From Candidatus Aramenus sulfurataquae (GTDB lineage Archaea; Thermoproteota; Thermoprotei_A; Sulfolobales; Sulfolobaceae), in the NCBI GenBank assembly GCA_000565255.1, contig ASRH01000002.1, forward strand, positions 1 through 64,000: 64,000 nt of DNA, in the 5' to 3' direction. Below are positions 8,976 to 17,138 of this stretch, piece after piece. Made by a program: the position numbers and the translations under genes. Every line of letters begins with the position of its first letter. Positions within the stretch are counted from its first letter, which is position 1. The notes under the pieces were generated by a model. It saw nothing but the letters and a program-made list of their open reading frames with translations. It did no database searches and was not told where the DNA came from.

Positions 8976-9266
8976 ATGCCGGTCATTGAAACAGGAAGGA
9001 TATGTGTGAAAACTAGAGGTAGGGAAGCTGGGAAGAAATGCGTCATAGTCGACATAGTAGATAACAACTTTGTTCTAGTGACTGGGCCAAAGAAGTTGTC
9101 GGGAGTCAAGAGGAGGAGGATAAATATCCTCCACTTGGAGCCGACCGACAAGAAGGTAGACATACAGAAAGGCGCCTCAGATGAGGAAGTAGAGAAGAAG
9201 CTCCAGGAAGCAGGGCTAGCAGACTTTATGAAGGAGCAGCTTAAGGTAAGGATTCCAGTGATTTAA
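8976..9266 (+). CDS. rpl14e: Large ribosomal subunit protein L14e
   Basis: A 96-residue ribosomal protein. The N-terminus PVIETGRICVKTRGREAGKK followed by CVIVDIVDNNFVLVTGP is a KOW-type fold characteristic of L14e. It is preceded by a GTTTAAATT TATA-like element at about 8934-8942 and followed with no gap by cbf5 (TAA then ATG), the conserved archaeal L14e-Cbf5 pairing. That pairing joins a ribosomal protein with the rRNA pseudouridylation machinery. Confidence 0.95.
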   Translation: MPVIETGRICVKTRGREAGKKCVIVDIVDNNFVLVTGPKKLSGVKRRRINILHLEPTDKKVDIQKGASDEEVEKKLQEAGLADFMKEQLKVRIPVI

Positions 9267-10294
9267 ATGAATTTTTATGGCTTTATTTACAAGATAGATG
9301 AGTTTTGTTCGTACGACAACCCATGGAAGATAAGAAAGGAGGAGGAAACGTCAGAGAAGTACGGGGTCTACCCTGACAAGAGGAACGTTGAACAGCTGAT
9401 AAAGAACTCCATAATTAACTTGGACAAACCTCCTGGACCCACCAGTCACGAGGTCGCGTTCTGGGTGAAGAAGATGTTTAACGTTAACAAGGTAGGTCAT
9501 GGAGGGACCCTAGAGCCCCTCACTTGGGGCGGGGTAATCCCAAGGTAACTGGAGTACTTCCCATAGGCCTGGAGAACGCCACTAAGGTAATGAGCTACAC
9601 CACCAACGCCGGCAAGGAGTACGTCTGCGTAATGCAAGTCCACTGCGACGTGGACGAAAAGACCTTAGCCGAGGTAGTCAAGAAGTTCGAGGGAGAGATC
9701 TATCAGAGGCCCCCCGTTAGGTCGTCCGTGAAGAGGAGGTTGAGGATAAGGAGAGTGAAGGCAATAGACTTGATGGAGGTAAAGGGGAGGCTGGCGTTGC
9801 TGAGGATAGAGTCAGAGCCTGGCACGTATATGAGGAAGATATGTCACGACGCAGGGATACTGCTGGGCTGTGGGGCGCATATGAGGGAGCTCAGGAGAAC
9901 TAGGTCTGGGATCTTTACAGAGAAGGGTTTAGTGACCCTCCAGGAGGTCTCCGAGGCCCTCTACTTGTGGAGGAACTGCAAGGACGAAAGCGAGCTCAAG
10001 AGGATTCTGTTGCCAATGGAGTTCGCCCTATGCGGTATGCCAAAGATAATAGTAGACGACATGGCCGTGAACGCCATAGCTTACGGGGCCCAAGTAATGG
10101 CTCCAGGCGTAGTTGCGTATCAAAAGTTCAACAAGGGAGATCTAGTAGGGGTAATAACGCTTAAGGGGGAGGGGGTAGCAATAGGAGTGGCTGAGGTAAG
10201 CTCAGAGGAGCTGGAAAATATGGAAAAGGGAGAGGTCACCCGACTAAAGAGAGTTTTAATACCCAGAGACGTGTATCCTAAAGCTTGGAAATGA
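9267..10294 (+). CDS. cbf5: H/ACA RNP pseudouridine synthase Cbf5, split by an intron
   Basis: Catalytic subunit of the H/ACA ribonucleoprotein that makes pseudouridine in rRNA, and a guide-independent TruB-like enzyme on tRNA. Exon 1 is 9267-9513 and exon 2 is 9537-10294. Joined they give 334 residues with a restored GGTLDPKVTGVLPIG active-site loop; Asp83 is the catalytic aspartate and its codon GAT is itself split (G | AT). Without splicing exon 1 would read through to an early TAA. The C-terminal part contains a PUA domain (about residues 250-330). Start is the ATG abutting the L14e stop. Cbf5 introns at this position are known in Sulfolobales, so this is a real intron and not a frameshift. 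Confidence 0.95.
9514..9536 (+). other. Archaeal mRNA intron (23 nt) with bulge-helix-bulge splice site
   Basis: The sequence folds as a canonical splice motif. The outer exon helix pairs 9504-9507 with 9538-9541 (GGGA/TCCC). The central 4-bp helix pairs CCCT 9508-9511 with GGGG 9531-9534. The three-base bulges are AGA (9512-9514) and TAA (9535-9537). The inner helix pairs GCCCC 9515-9519 with GGGGC 9526-9530 around a six-base loop. Cutting after the second base of each bulge removes 9514-9536 and restores the Cbf5 reading frame. Excision would be by the tRNA-splicing endonuclease. Confidence 0.92.
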
Positions 10295-10836
10295 GCTTCT
10301 TTGTGGTTAATGAAGTAGTTAACGGTATCCCGCTGAGCCTAGTCAGCCATCCTGGTCTCTTTTCCAAGAAGAAGCTAGACCTAGGGACTAGAGTACTCCT
10401 GGAGAACTTGTTAATTCCTGAGAGCGGTACTGTGGCAGACGTAGGTTGTGGTTACGGTCCCATAGGGATATACGTTTCCCTTAGGAACCCCAAATTGAAG
10501 GTCTACATGGTGGACGTGAACCCTTTGGCAGTGAAGACGGCTAAGTACAACGTAGAGAGGTACGGGCTTAAGAACGTCACTGTCCTGAAGAGCGATGCGT
10601 TAGCCGAGGTAAACGAAAAGCTCGATGCCGTGTACTCCAACCCACCCCTATCCAGGGGAGTAGAGTTCATTGAAAAGCTAGCCAAACAGAGCAATGAAAA
10701 GGTCAAAGAGGGAGGGTTTGTCCAGCTAGTAGTTTACAAAGGGGAGAGCAACGCAGTAAAGGCATTTGGAGAGTTTTTCAGCGTAGAAGTATTAAAAAGG
10801 CAGAAGGGATACTCGTTAATAGTGGCCAGAAGGTAA
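10285..10836 (+). CDS. Class I SAM-dependent methyltransferase (RsmC-like)
   Basis: The 183 residues fold as a small Rossmann methyltransferase. Motif I is VADVGCGYGPIG, the acidic motif II is VYMVDVNPLA, and the catalytic NPP is in VYSNPPLSRG. The NPP motif marks N-methyltransferases of RNA bases; the nearest general class is the RsmC guanine-N2 family, so an rRNA or tRNA base target is likely. The TTG at 10285 is the longest start, but the ATG at 10291 overlaps the cbf5 stop as ATGA and is preferred. Linkage to cbf5 and L14e also suggests an RNA-modification role. The exact target is not known from sequence. Confidence 0.82.
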   Translation: MEMSFFVVNEVVNGIPLSLVSHPGLFSKKKLDLGTRVLLENLLIPESGTVADVGCGYGPIGIYVSLRNPKLKVYMVDVNPLAVKTAKYNVERYGLKNVTVLKSDALAEVNEKLDAVYSNPPLSRGVEFIEKLAKQSNEKVKEGGFVQLVVYKGESNAVKAFGEFFSVEVLKRQKGYSLIVARR

Positions 10837-10871
10837 ATTATTAATAGCTTCCATGGACATTATTTTTAGTT

Positions 10872-10956
<85 letters not shown>

Positions 10957-11489
10957 TTGTGCAATTAGGAGGTACCCCCTTAAGACCTCCACTGCTATTT
11001 TTCAATTCTAAGGTTGGTAAGGTTAGGGTAAGTAGGGATGTGAATGCGTGTACAGCAATTTAGTCGGTTTCGATTGAAACTTTTGTGAAAAAGTATGTGA
11101 GGACGAGTCTATTTTATGAGGGCGAGAACAAGTTTAGTTTCCTAACCTTCTGATCTCCTTAAGCTTAGGTTTCGCACTTTACACGAGATTGCCAAAAAAC
11201 GCTCCTTTACTTTTCTATGGCTTCTCTTTTTTCGTATCGAAAAACCAAGTAAGCTCTGCCTTAGGGAACCCTTTAACCTCAAGTTCTCGTCTATCGTGAT
11301 GCAGGACTCTCGTAGTTATAAATTACGAGTTTAAAATTTGTGGAGTTAAGTATTGAGATCTTCTTATACCTCCGGAACAATGCTATGAAGGATTTGGCAT
11401 CAATTCTACGACCACACTAGTTGAGGTCATGAATTCACTACAATAGGACTATGTGCCTCCACACCTAAGCTAAACGCGTAGTATCTTTA
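10957..11489 (+). other. Non-coding, degraded stretch downstream of tRNA-Ser
   Basis: No convincing gene is seen over about 530 bases. Directly after the tRNA a hairpin, GGAGGT paired with ACCTCC (10967-10989), is followed by a T-rich run that could end the tRNA transcript. The remainder is A/T-richer than flanking genes, has frequent stops in all frames and no recognisable protein fragments. It lies between the tRNA and vapC and is probably decayed accessory DNA. Confidence 0.4.
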
Positions 11490-11885
11490 TTATCTTAATA
11501 CTTCTACTCCGTACCTTTTAGCTAGACTAGACAACCTTTTATCAAAAGTCACTAAAGGCAGTTTCCTACTAATTGTATGTGCCAATACTACTGCATCATT
11601 ATACCTAGAGAGAGACAACTTTTCCTTGGTAATAATTTCGATAGCCTTCCTTACTACTTCATACTCTTCGCAGACCACCTCAGTCTTTGGGTTCTCTAGA
11701 TAAGCACTCACATATTCTATTTTCTCTAAGTTGTTACCCTTCAAGAACCAGACTAGCTCGTGAATAACTATAGTAGGTATTACCCAAGTATCAGCCTTAT
11801 CAAGTATCTCCTCAGCCTCTTTATGAAATTGGGAGTCCTCTACAAGGTCGTAGATAATTATGTTAGTGTCAACTAAGATTTTCAT
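11490..11885 (-). CDS. vapC: VapC-type PIN-domain toxin ribonuclease
   Basis: A 131-residue PIN-domain endoribonuclease. The four acidic residues expected for metal binding are present: Asp6 in VDTNIII, Glu43 in IHELVWF, Asp97 in SRYNDAVVLAHT and Asp115 in VTFDKRL. It is encoded just downstream of, and overlapping by 17 bases, an AbrB-type antitoxin, which is the standard VapBC layout. The toxin would cleave RNA (tRNA or rRNA in characterised relatives) unless held by VapB. The pair sits in the degraded island after tRNA-Ser and looks intact, unlike its surroundings. Confidence 0.9.
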   Translation of the reverse strand: MKILVDTNIIIYDLVEDSQFHKEAEEILDKADTWVIPTIVIHELVWFLKGNNLEKIEYVSAYLENPKTEVVCEEYEVVRKAIEIITKEKLSLSRYNDAVVLAHTISRKLPLVTFDKRLSSLAKRYGVEVLR

Positions 11886-12096
11886 TTAGACCTCTCTCTA
11901 TACTTTCGTCTATGTCTTCTATAGTCAGAGGTCTCCCAAGCCTTACTCTAGGTCTCTTAGACTCTACCTTTTTTACCACTATTGTGTTACCTTCAACGCG
12001 AAATTCTAGGATATCCCCTTCCTTGATACCTAAAATCTCCCTTATAGAGGAGGGTATAGTTATCTGATAATTCCTAGTTACCTTGGCCCTTTCCAC
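11869..12096 (-). CDS. vapB: VapB antitoxin with AbrB/SpoVT DNA-binding fold
   Basis: A 75-residue protein. The first 45 residues form a swapped-hairpin AbrB domain (VTRNYQITIPSSIREILGIK, then a GD-x-LEF segment). The tail PRVRLGRPLTIEDIDESIERG is the likely VapC-binding region. It neutralises the toxin and usually represses the shared promoter. The GTG start at 12096 is supported by a TATA-like CATATAAG at 12119-12126, about 27 bases upstream, which implies a leaderless transcript. The start overlaps no upstream gene. Confidence 0.88.
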   Translation of the reverse strand: MERAKVTRNYQITIPSSIREILGIKEGDILEFRVEGNTIVVKKVESKRPRVRLGRPLTIEDIDESIERGLNENLS

Positions 12097-12503
12097 ATTT
12101 TACAATTCAAGTTACTAGCATATAAGTATTGCTACTATATAACGGCATGCACATATCAACTTGGTTGTTTTGATATAAATTGAATTTTTAATGCAGAAAA
12201 GTATTTTTAGGGCGAGGGCGAAGTTTTTCCATGAAACTCGACAAGATGAGAGTCTTCCTCATAATCTACTCAAAATCTATTAGCATTAGTTTGAATGAAT
12301 TTGAATTTTATGCAGATTAATGAAAATGTTGACCAAAAACTGAAAAGTCGTGATAACATCTTCTTATTACCTTAACGTTCTCTCTTCCTTTAACATGGTA
12401 GTGAGACTAATTCAGATAAAATGACATAATATAGTATGTCGCACCTAGAAATTTTATATGTGGGAAATACTTATATAGGGGATAACAGAAGGGGAAACGT
12501 TTT
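12097..12503. other. A/T-rich intergenic stretch between two antitoxin genes
   Basis: About 400 bases with no supported gene. It contains the vapB TATA element near one end (12119-12126) and the TATA element of the orphan ribbon-helix-helix gene at the other (12470-12479). The middle has a 29-codon frame from 12231 that I do not consider a gene. Composition is lower in G+C than flanking housekeeping genes, consistent with island DNA. Confidence 0.4.
12470..12479 (+). promoter_or_regulatory. TATA box of the orphan antitoxin fragment
   Basis: CTTATATAGG is centred about 30 bases before the ATG at 12504, the expected distance for a leaderless archaeal transcript. The promoter looks intact although the gene behind it is short. 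Confidence 0.5.
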
Positions 12504-12617
12504 ATGAAGACTATTACAGTTGAGATCCGTGAAGATCTTTATAACAAGATGGAAGCCCACAAAGAAATAAATTGGAGTGAAGTAATTGTGAACGCTATTG
12601 AGAATAAATTAGATTAG
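12504..12617 (+). CDS. Orphan ribbon-helix-helix antitoxin (VapB-like), probably truncated
   Basis: A 37-residue frame beginning MKTITVEIREDLYNKM and continuing with INWSEVIVNAIENK. This is the ribbon-helix-helix DNA-binding part of VapB/CopG antitoxins: a beta strand, then two helices. Family members continue for about 40 more residues to bind the toxin; here a stop follows immediately and a TnpB remnant begins in the next frame. No partner PIN-domain toxin is present. It is likely the surviving stub of a toxin-antitoxin pair cut by a transposon event, though a free DNA-binding repressor remains possible. Confidence 0.55.
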   Translation: MKTITVEIREDLYNKMEAHKEINWSEVIVNAIENKLD

Positions 12618-12902
12618 TTGTTGAGTATAACACTTTGCGGTTCTACGCTTACCGCAGCGTTGAAGTTGATAGAAAGTCTAGGGGAGTAGTTAACTGTCCT
12701 TTTGGACACAAGTTACATAGCGACGTTAACGGAGCGTTAAACATTATGAATCATGGAGTAAAGAAGGTTGTCGACTGTTTGAGAAAACCAACTTTCTTTT
12801 CTCGTCACGTCTAACGGAGTAACTCCCTTAAAGGGGGAGTAACGCCCAAGACCCTAGCAGAATCCTTGCCCTTTAGGGCGGGGAGGGGGTCAGAGATCTG
12901 GT
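12614..12902 (+). pseudogene. C-terminal remnant of an IS605-family TnpB
   Basis: A frame from 12614 to the TAA at 12812-12814 encodes the RuvC/zinc-finger end of TnpB, with RGVVNCPFGHKLHSDVNGAL readable; the DVNGAL aspartate is the last RuvC catalytic residue. After a shift the same protein continues as VTPKTLAESLPF to a TGA at 12900-12902. At least two single-base indels (in the CTTTTC run and the G-run near 12835) break it. No N-terminal half and no TnpA are present, so it cannot move itself. A related but differently decayed copy is at 21562-22547. Confidence 0.85.
12812..12893 (+). mobile_element. IS605-family right end with terminal hairpin
   Basis: The 82 bases are nearly identical to the inverted block 21562-21642 at the other TnpB remnant, and identity stops abruptly after GGGTCAG at 12893. 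It includes a perfect hairpin GCCC-TTTA-GGGC at 12868-12879. In this family the right end overlaps the tnpB 3' end and encodes the omega-RNA scaffold; bases after the boundary serve as guide. Here the block also still encodes the TnpB tail, so conservation has two possible causes. Confidence 0.65.
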
Positions 12903-13173
12903 GAAATCTAATTCGTCAATAAGCTGAATGTAATTGATATTTTGACCTATGTAGTGGCAAAATGCGTGTGAGCTACGATTTCATTTATCTTCATAGAATT
13001 CAACTTTATATTCAAAAACAGCCAAATTGTTGTCCATACATTCTACAGACAACGGAAGTAGTAATTTCTGAATGCCTTTCTCCCCTCACGGGTTAAAAGA
13101 TTTCTGCGCACGTACAAAAAGCCCCCAGTAATATTAAAATTCTATATCTAGCTAAAATATAGCGGGGATTTAT

Positions 13174-14412
13174 TTGGTGATTAAAATAAACGACCTCGCA
13201 ATTCCCACCCTAGACGACGTGGATTTTTCAGCCAAGAAAGTCCTGGTTAGAATAGACGTCAACTCCCCAATAGACCCTAAAACAGGGAAGCTCCTCGACG
13301 ATTCCAGGCTTAGAGCGTACAATACCACTATCAAGGAGCTCGTCCAGCGAGGTAATTCCGTAGTCCTCATATCCCATCAAGGGAGGCCAGGAGATGACGA
13401 TTTCGTCTCTTTGAGGGAACACGCTGAGGTGCTCTCCAAGTACCTAGAGGTCAACGTTGAGTTCGTGGAGGATGTGATGGGGCCTTACGCTAGGGAGAGA
13501 ATAAAGAAGATGGGCAAAGGTGAAGTAATACTTCTAGACAACGTTAGGTTAGTATCAGAGGAGCTAATAGAAGCCTCCCCGGCACAGCATGCTAAGTCCT
13601 ACTTGGTTAGGAGGCTTTCTCCCCTTTTCGACGGTTACGTTAACGACGCCTTTGCCACAGCCCACAGAAGCCAAGCAAGTCTAGTCGGTTTTCCGATCGT
13701 GCTTAAGTCGAGTGCGGGCAGGCTCATGGAAAGGGAGATATTCGCGTTGGCTAAGATATTTAACCCTGAGGACTACCCTAAGGTCTTCGTCTTGGGAGGC
13801 GGGAAGGTCTTAGACAGCGTGAGGATTATAGAGAACTTGGTGAAGAAGAGGATGGCCGACAGGATCCTAACTGGAGGGCTTATAGCTGAGCTCTTCGCCG
13901 TGGCTAAGGGCCTGGACATAGGGAAGGAGAACATGAAAGTCCTAGAAAAGCTAGGCATTCTGTCCCTAGTCCCCAGGGCAAGGAAGATACTCCTTGCAGG
14001 GGGCCCAATAGAGATCCCGGTGGACTTTAAGGTAGAGAAGGACGGCAACGTGATAGAGGAGCCGGTAAACAGGATAACTGGGGTTATAAAGGACATAGGT
14101 AGCACAACGGTAGGGATATATTCCTCCTTCATTAAGGAGGCTAAGGTCATTGTAATGAGGGGGCCAATGGGCGTGATAGAGGATGAGAGGTTCAGGGAGG
14201 GGAGTAAGAAGTTGCTTGAGGACGCCCTTGAGAGCCCAGGGTACTTGATCATAGGTGGAGGCCACATGATAAGCGTGTTGGGTAACGCTAACGTAAACTC
14301 CTCCAAAGTGCACGTCTCTACTGGGGGAGGAGCACTGCTTTTATTCTTGGCCGGCGAAAAGCTACCAGCCTTAGAGGCTCTCTCAATTTCAAGTTCGGGG
14401 ATGAAAGTATGA
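13174..14412 (+). CDS. pgk: Phosphoglycerate kinase
   Basis: Interconverts 1,3-bisphosphoglycerate and 3-phosphoglycerate with ADP/ATP. The 412 residues carry the N-terminal RIDVNSPID substrate motif, [17 protein letters not shown] and the C-terminal nucleotide-domain glycine motif STGGGALL. Start is TTG 13174 or GTG 13177; TATA-like sequences lie in TCTATATC and AAAATATAG at 13141-13162. It forms a tightly overlapped unit with gap and a universal stress protein, the usual pairing in Sulfolobales, where these enzymes work mainly in gluconeogenesis beside non-phosphorylating GAP oxidation. Confidence 0.96.
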   Translation: MVIKINDLAIPTLDDVDFSAKKVLVRIDVNSPIDPKTGKLLDDSRLRAYNTTIKELVQRGNSVVLISHQGRPGDDDFVSLREHAEVLSKYLEVNVEFVEDVMGPYARERIKKMGKGEVILLDNVRLVSEELIEASPAQHAKSYLVRRLSPLFDGYVNDAFATAHRSQASLVGFPIVLKSSAGRLMEREIFALAKIFNPEDYPKVFVLGGGKVLDSVRIIENLVKKRMADRILTGGLIAELFAVAKGLDIGKENMKVLEKLGILSLVPRARKILLAGGPIEIPVDFKVEKDGNVIEEPVNRITGVIKDIGSTTVGIYSSFIKEAKVIVMRGPMGVIEDERFREGSKKLLEDALESPGYLIIGGGHMISVLGNANVNSSKVHVSTGGGALLLFLAGEKLPALEALSISSSGMKV

Positions 14413-15428
14413 TAAGGGTAGCCGTAAACGGTTACGGGACGATAGGTAAGAGGGTAGCGGAGGCAGTAATGTTGCAGCCAGACATGCAACTTATAGGGGT
14501 GGGGAAGACTAGCCCAAACGCGGAAGCAATAGTCGCGCAAAGGAAGGGGATTAGGATTTTCGCCCCAGAGGATTCAGTGAAGAAGTTTGAGGAATCAGGG
14601 ATCAGAGTGGAGGGCAGCATACAAGACATGGTGAAGCTTGCCGACGTCGTAGTGGACGCCACCCCTAACGGCGTGGGCGCAGAGTACAAACCACTTTATG
14701 AATCTCAAGGTAAAAGAGCCGTATTCCAAGGGGGAGAGAAGCCAAACGTGGCAGAGGTATCCTTCTCCTCGCTATGTAACTACGACGAGGGTATAGGGAG
14801 GAAGTACATTAGGGTAGTTTCATGTAACACCACAGCGTTACTGAGGACCATCTGCACCCTCTCCAAGGTTGGAAAGGTAGAGAAGGTAAGGGCTACAATA
14901 ATTAGGAGGGCAGCAGACCCTAAAGAAATCAAGAGGGGTCCCATAAACTCCCTAGTGTTAGATCCAGCTTCTGTACCAAGTCATCACGCAAAGGACGTGA
15001 ACACCGTGCTGAAGGACCTTAACATAATTACCACCGCTGTAATAGCCCCCACGACGCTAATGCACGTCCACTCATTGAACGTTACCTTTAAGGAAAAGGT
15101 AAGCAAGGAAGACGTAATCAACGTGTTGCTCAACACTCCAAGGTTAGTAATGGTTAGTTCTAAGTCTAAGGTTTCCTCCACTGCCGAGGTAATAGAGACT
15201 GCAAGGGACTTAGGTAGGGCAAGGAACGACATAAAGGAGGTAGTTGTATTTGAGGACTCGGTCTACGTCAACGGAAACGAACTCATCTTAACGTATGCTG
15301 TACACCAGGAGTCCATAGTTGTCCCAGAGAACGTCGACGCAATAAGGGCAATGCACGGAATACCGGCTGAGGAGTCAATTAGTACAACTAATAAGACCCT
15401 AGGAATAATTGGGGGATACCTAATATGA
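14409..15428 (+). CDS. gap: Archaeal type II glyceraldehyde-3-phosphate dehydrogenase
   Basis: Phosphorylating, probably NADP-preferring dehydrogenase that forms 1,3-bisphosphoglycerate, the pgk substrate. The 339 residues start with the Rossmann motif GYGTIG (8-13) and have the catalytic Cys139 in [13 protein letters not shown] and the archaeal-type C-terminal half match the archaeal class rather than bacterial GapA. The start ATG overlaps the pgk stop (ATGA) and its TGA overlaps the next gene in the same way, so the three genes are translationally coupled. Confidence 0.96.
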   Translation: MIRVAVNGYGTIGKRVAEAVMLQPDMQLIGVGKTSPNAEAIVAQRKGIRIFAPEDSVKKFEESGIRVEGSIQDMVKLADVVVDATPNGVGAEYKPLYESQGKRAVFQGGEKPNVAEVSFSSLCNYDEGIGRKYIRVVSCNTTALLRTICTLSKVGKVEKVRATIIRRAADPKEIKRGPINSLVLDPASVPSHHAKDVNTVLKDLNIITTAVIAPTTLMHVHSLNVTFKEKVSKEDVINVLLNTPRLVMVSSKSKVSSTAEVIETARDLGRARNDIKEVVVFEDSVYVNGNELILTYAVHQESIVVPENVDAIRAMHGIPAEESISTTNKTLGIIGGYLI

Positions 15429-15835
15429 CCTACGAGCCTACCTACAAGGTAAGCCTATGGTTTAGGAGGGTGCTAGTGCCCATCGACGGGTCAGAGAACA
15501 GCATGAGAGCGCTGGATCTAGCTGAGGACTTCAGCTTGAGATACGGCTCTAAGGTTACGGTGATCTACGTGTGTCATAACTGCGATGACGCTGAGGTCAT
15601 AAAGAAAAAGGTGGAGGAAAGGATTGGTAATAAGATAGAGTACGAACTCAAGGTCGTTAACGCTGGGAAGGACTCAAGCATAGCTAACGAGATATTGAAG
15701 GCAATTTCTGAGGACACTTACGATGCCGTGATACTGGGGGCCAGGGGTACATCGGTAAACAGCGACATTAACATAGGCTCTACGGCGTTGTCAATAGTAG
15801 CTAACGCTCCCATCACCGTTATAACTGTCAGATGA
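15425..15835 (+). CDS. Universal stress protein (UspA family)
   Basis: A 136-residue single-domain USP. It begins the core fold with [13 protein letters not shown] and ends with the ATP-binding signature GARG followed after nine residues by GST, in the G-2x-G-9x-G(S/T) spacing, so it probably binds ATP. The position as third gene of the pgk-gap unit suggests it responds to energy or carbon state, which is inference. A CXXC-like HNCDD segment gives no clear function. Its last eight bases overlap the convergent glyA end. Confidence 0.87.
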   Translation: MTYEPTYKVSLWFRRVLVPIDGSENSMRALDLAEDFSLRYGSKVTVIYVCHNCDDAEVIKKKVEERIGNKIEYELKVVNAGKDSSIANEILKAISEDTYDAVILGARGTSVNSDINIGSTALSIVANAPITVITVR

Positions 15836-17114
15836 TCAATGGTATAGTCTTCGAGGACTTTAGGTCGACGTTGAAGGTGTACTTAACGTCAAGGAACTTG
15901 CTCCTAAGCTCCAAGACTTTTCTTTTTATTTCCTCGGGGTTCTTTCCTTCTACCGTCTGTTTCATGAGCTCAGCTATTTCTTCCATTTCCCCTTCCTTCA
16001 TTCCGTACCTTGTCATCTCCTGAACTCCTATCCTTATACCGCTTGGGTCGTTTACAGCTTCTGGCAGGTCATAAGGAAGGAGGTTCTTGTTGACGATTAT
16101 GTTGACGTTTTCGAGCATCTTTGCTACTTTAGCTCCTCCACCGAAGTTCTTCACGTCTACTGCTATCTGGTGGCTCTTAGTGAAGCCCAGATGCTCAGCG
16201 ATCACCTTGAACCCCCTCTCCACTAGGGCCGTCGCCAAGGCCTTAGCGTTCTTGACTATTTGGCTTGCGTAGTCCCTCCCAAAGTACTTCATTTCTATCG
16301 CGGTAACTGCTGTTGCTGGGAGCCTGTGCAAATGGTGGTTGCTTACAAACCACGGGAAGATCGTCCTAGATACTTGTTTATACAACTCCTCGTCGTTGGT
16401 AACCAACAGTCCTCCCTGGGGTCCTGGGAAGGTCTTGTGGGTAGACGCTGTCACCACGTCTGCTCCATCTTCCAGGGGATTTGGCCACACCTTTCCAACA
16501 ACTAATCCATAAACGTGGGCAGTGTCGTACACTAGCTTTGCGTTGACGGAATGGGCCGCGTCAGCTAGTTCCTTGGTAGGATGTGGGAAGAGGAAGAGGC
16601 TAGCTCCAAGGACTACAAACTTGGGCTTTATTTCTTCGATCATCTTCACTGCCTTGTCTACGTCTACGTTCATCTTGTCAACGTCAAAGGGCATTTCTAT
16701 GTGCTCTATTCCCAAGGCGCCAAGAGTTCCATACTTAGTGTGACTAACGTGAGCCCCGGCTTGCACCCTAGTTATCAAGGCCTTATCCCCTGGATTCGCC
16801 AGAACCCTGAAGACAGCTGCGTTGGCAATTGTCCCACTTGTGGCCCTTAAGTCGGAGTACTTACTGGGGGTAATCTCGTTTATTAGGTCCATGGTCATCG
16901 TCTCTATTTCGTCAACATACTTAGTCCCTTGGTAATACCTCTTGTACGGCTTTCCCTCAGCGTACCTTGACATAAAGTCGCTCATGTAGACGGCCTCAGC
17001 CAGTGGGCTCATGACGTTCTCAGAAGCGATAAGGTTTATTGTTTCAGTCCTCCTCCACTTGTTCTGTTCCCTCGTTATTTCAATTACCTTTTCCAGCTCC
17101 TTAGGAACATCCAT
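15828..17114 (-). CDS. glyA: Serine hydroxymethyltransferase
   Basis: PLP enzyme that interconverts serine and glycine and charges the one-carbon carrier, in Sulfolobales a modified pterin rather than folate. The 428 residues show [21 protein letters not shown] and the PLP lysine Lys227 in [13 protein letters not shown]. It follows hmgA after 24 bases on the same strand, so it may be the last gene of the mevalonate operon. FolE and MptG, pterin cofactor enzymes, are also encoded in this window. Convergent with the stress-protein gene. Confidence 0.95.
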   Translation of the reverse strand: MDVPKELEKVIEITREQNKWRRTETINLIASENVMSPLAEAVYMSDFMSRYAEGKPYKRYYQGTKYVDEIETMTMDLINEITPSKYSDLRATSGTIANAAVFRVLANPGDKALITRVQAGAHVSHTKYGTLGALGIEHIEMPFDVDKMNVDVDKAVKMIEEIKPKFVVLGASLFLFPHPTKELADAAHSVNAKLVYDTAHVYGLVVGKVWPNPLEDGADVVTASTHKTFPGPQGGLLVTNDEELYKQVSRTIFPWFVSNHHLHRLPATAVTAIEMKYFGRDYASQIVKNAKALATALVERGFKVIAEHLGFTKSHQIAVDVKNFGGGAKVAKMLENVNIIVNKNLLPYDLPEAVNDPSGIRIGVQEMTRYGMKEGEMEEIAELMKQTVEGKNPEEIKRKVLELRSKFLDVKYTFNVDLKSSKTIPLII

Positions 17115-17138
17115 GTGGAAAAAGGGGAAAGAAACAAA

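Noticed and set aside
9267-9548. Cbf5 as a frameshifted pseudogene in two pieces
   Set aside because: The break coincides exactly with a canonical bulge-helix-bulge fold, and removing 23 bases restores the catalytic motif.
12231-12320. A 29-codon frame starting MKLDKMRVFL
   Set aside because: No ribosome site or TATA at a sensible distance, low complexity, and it is in decayed island DNA.
12990-13040. A stretch resembling a single CRISPR repeat (TTCATAGAATTCAAC)
   Set aside because: Only one weak match, with no second copy at spacer distance and no cas genes in the window.
13773-14540. A 255-codon open frame on the minus strand through pgk and gap
   Set aside because: It is antisense to two certain glycolytic genes, has no recognisable domain and follows the codon bias of the sense genes.
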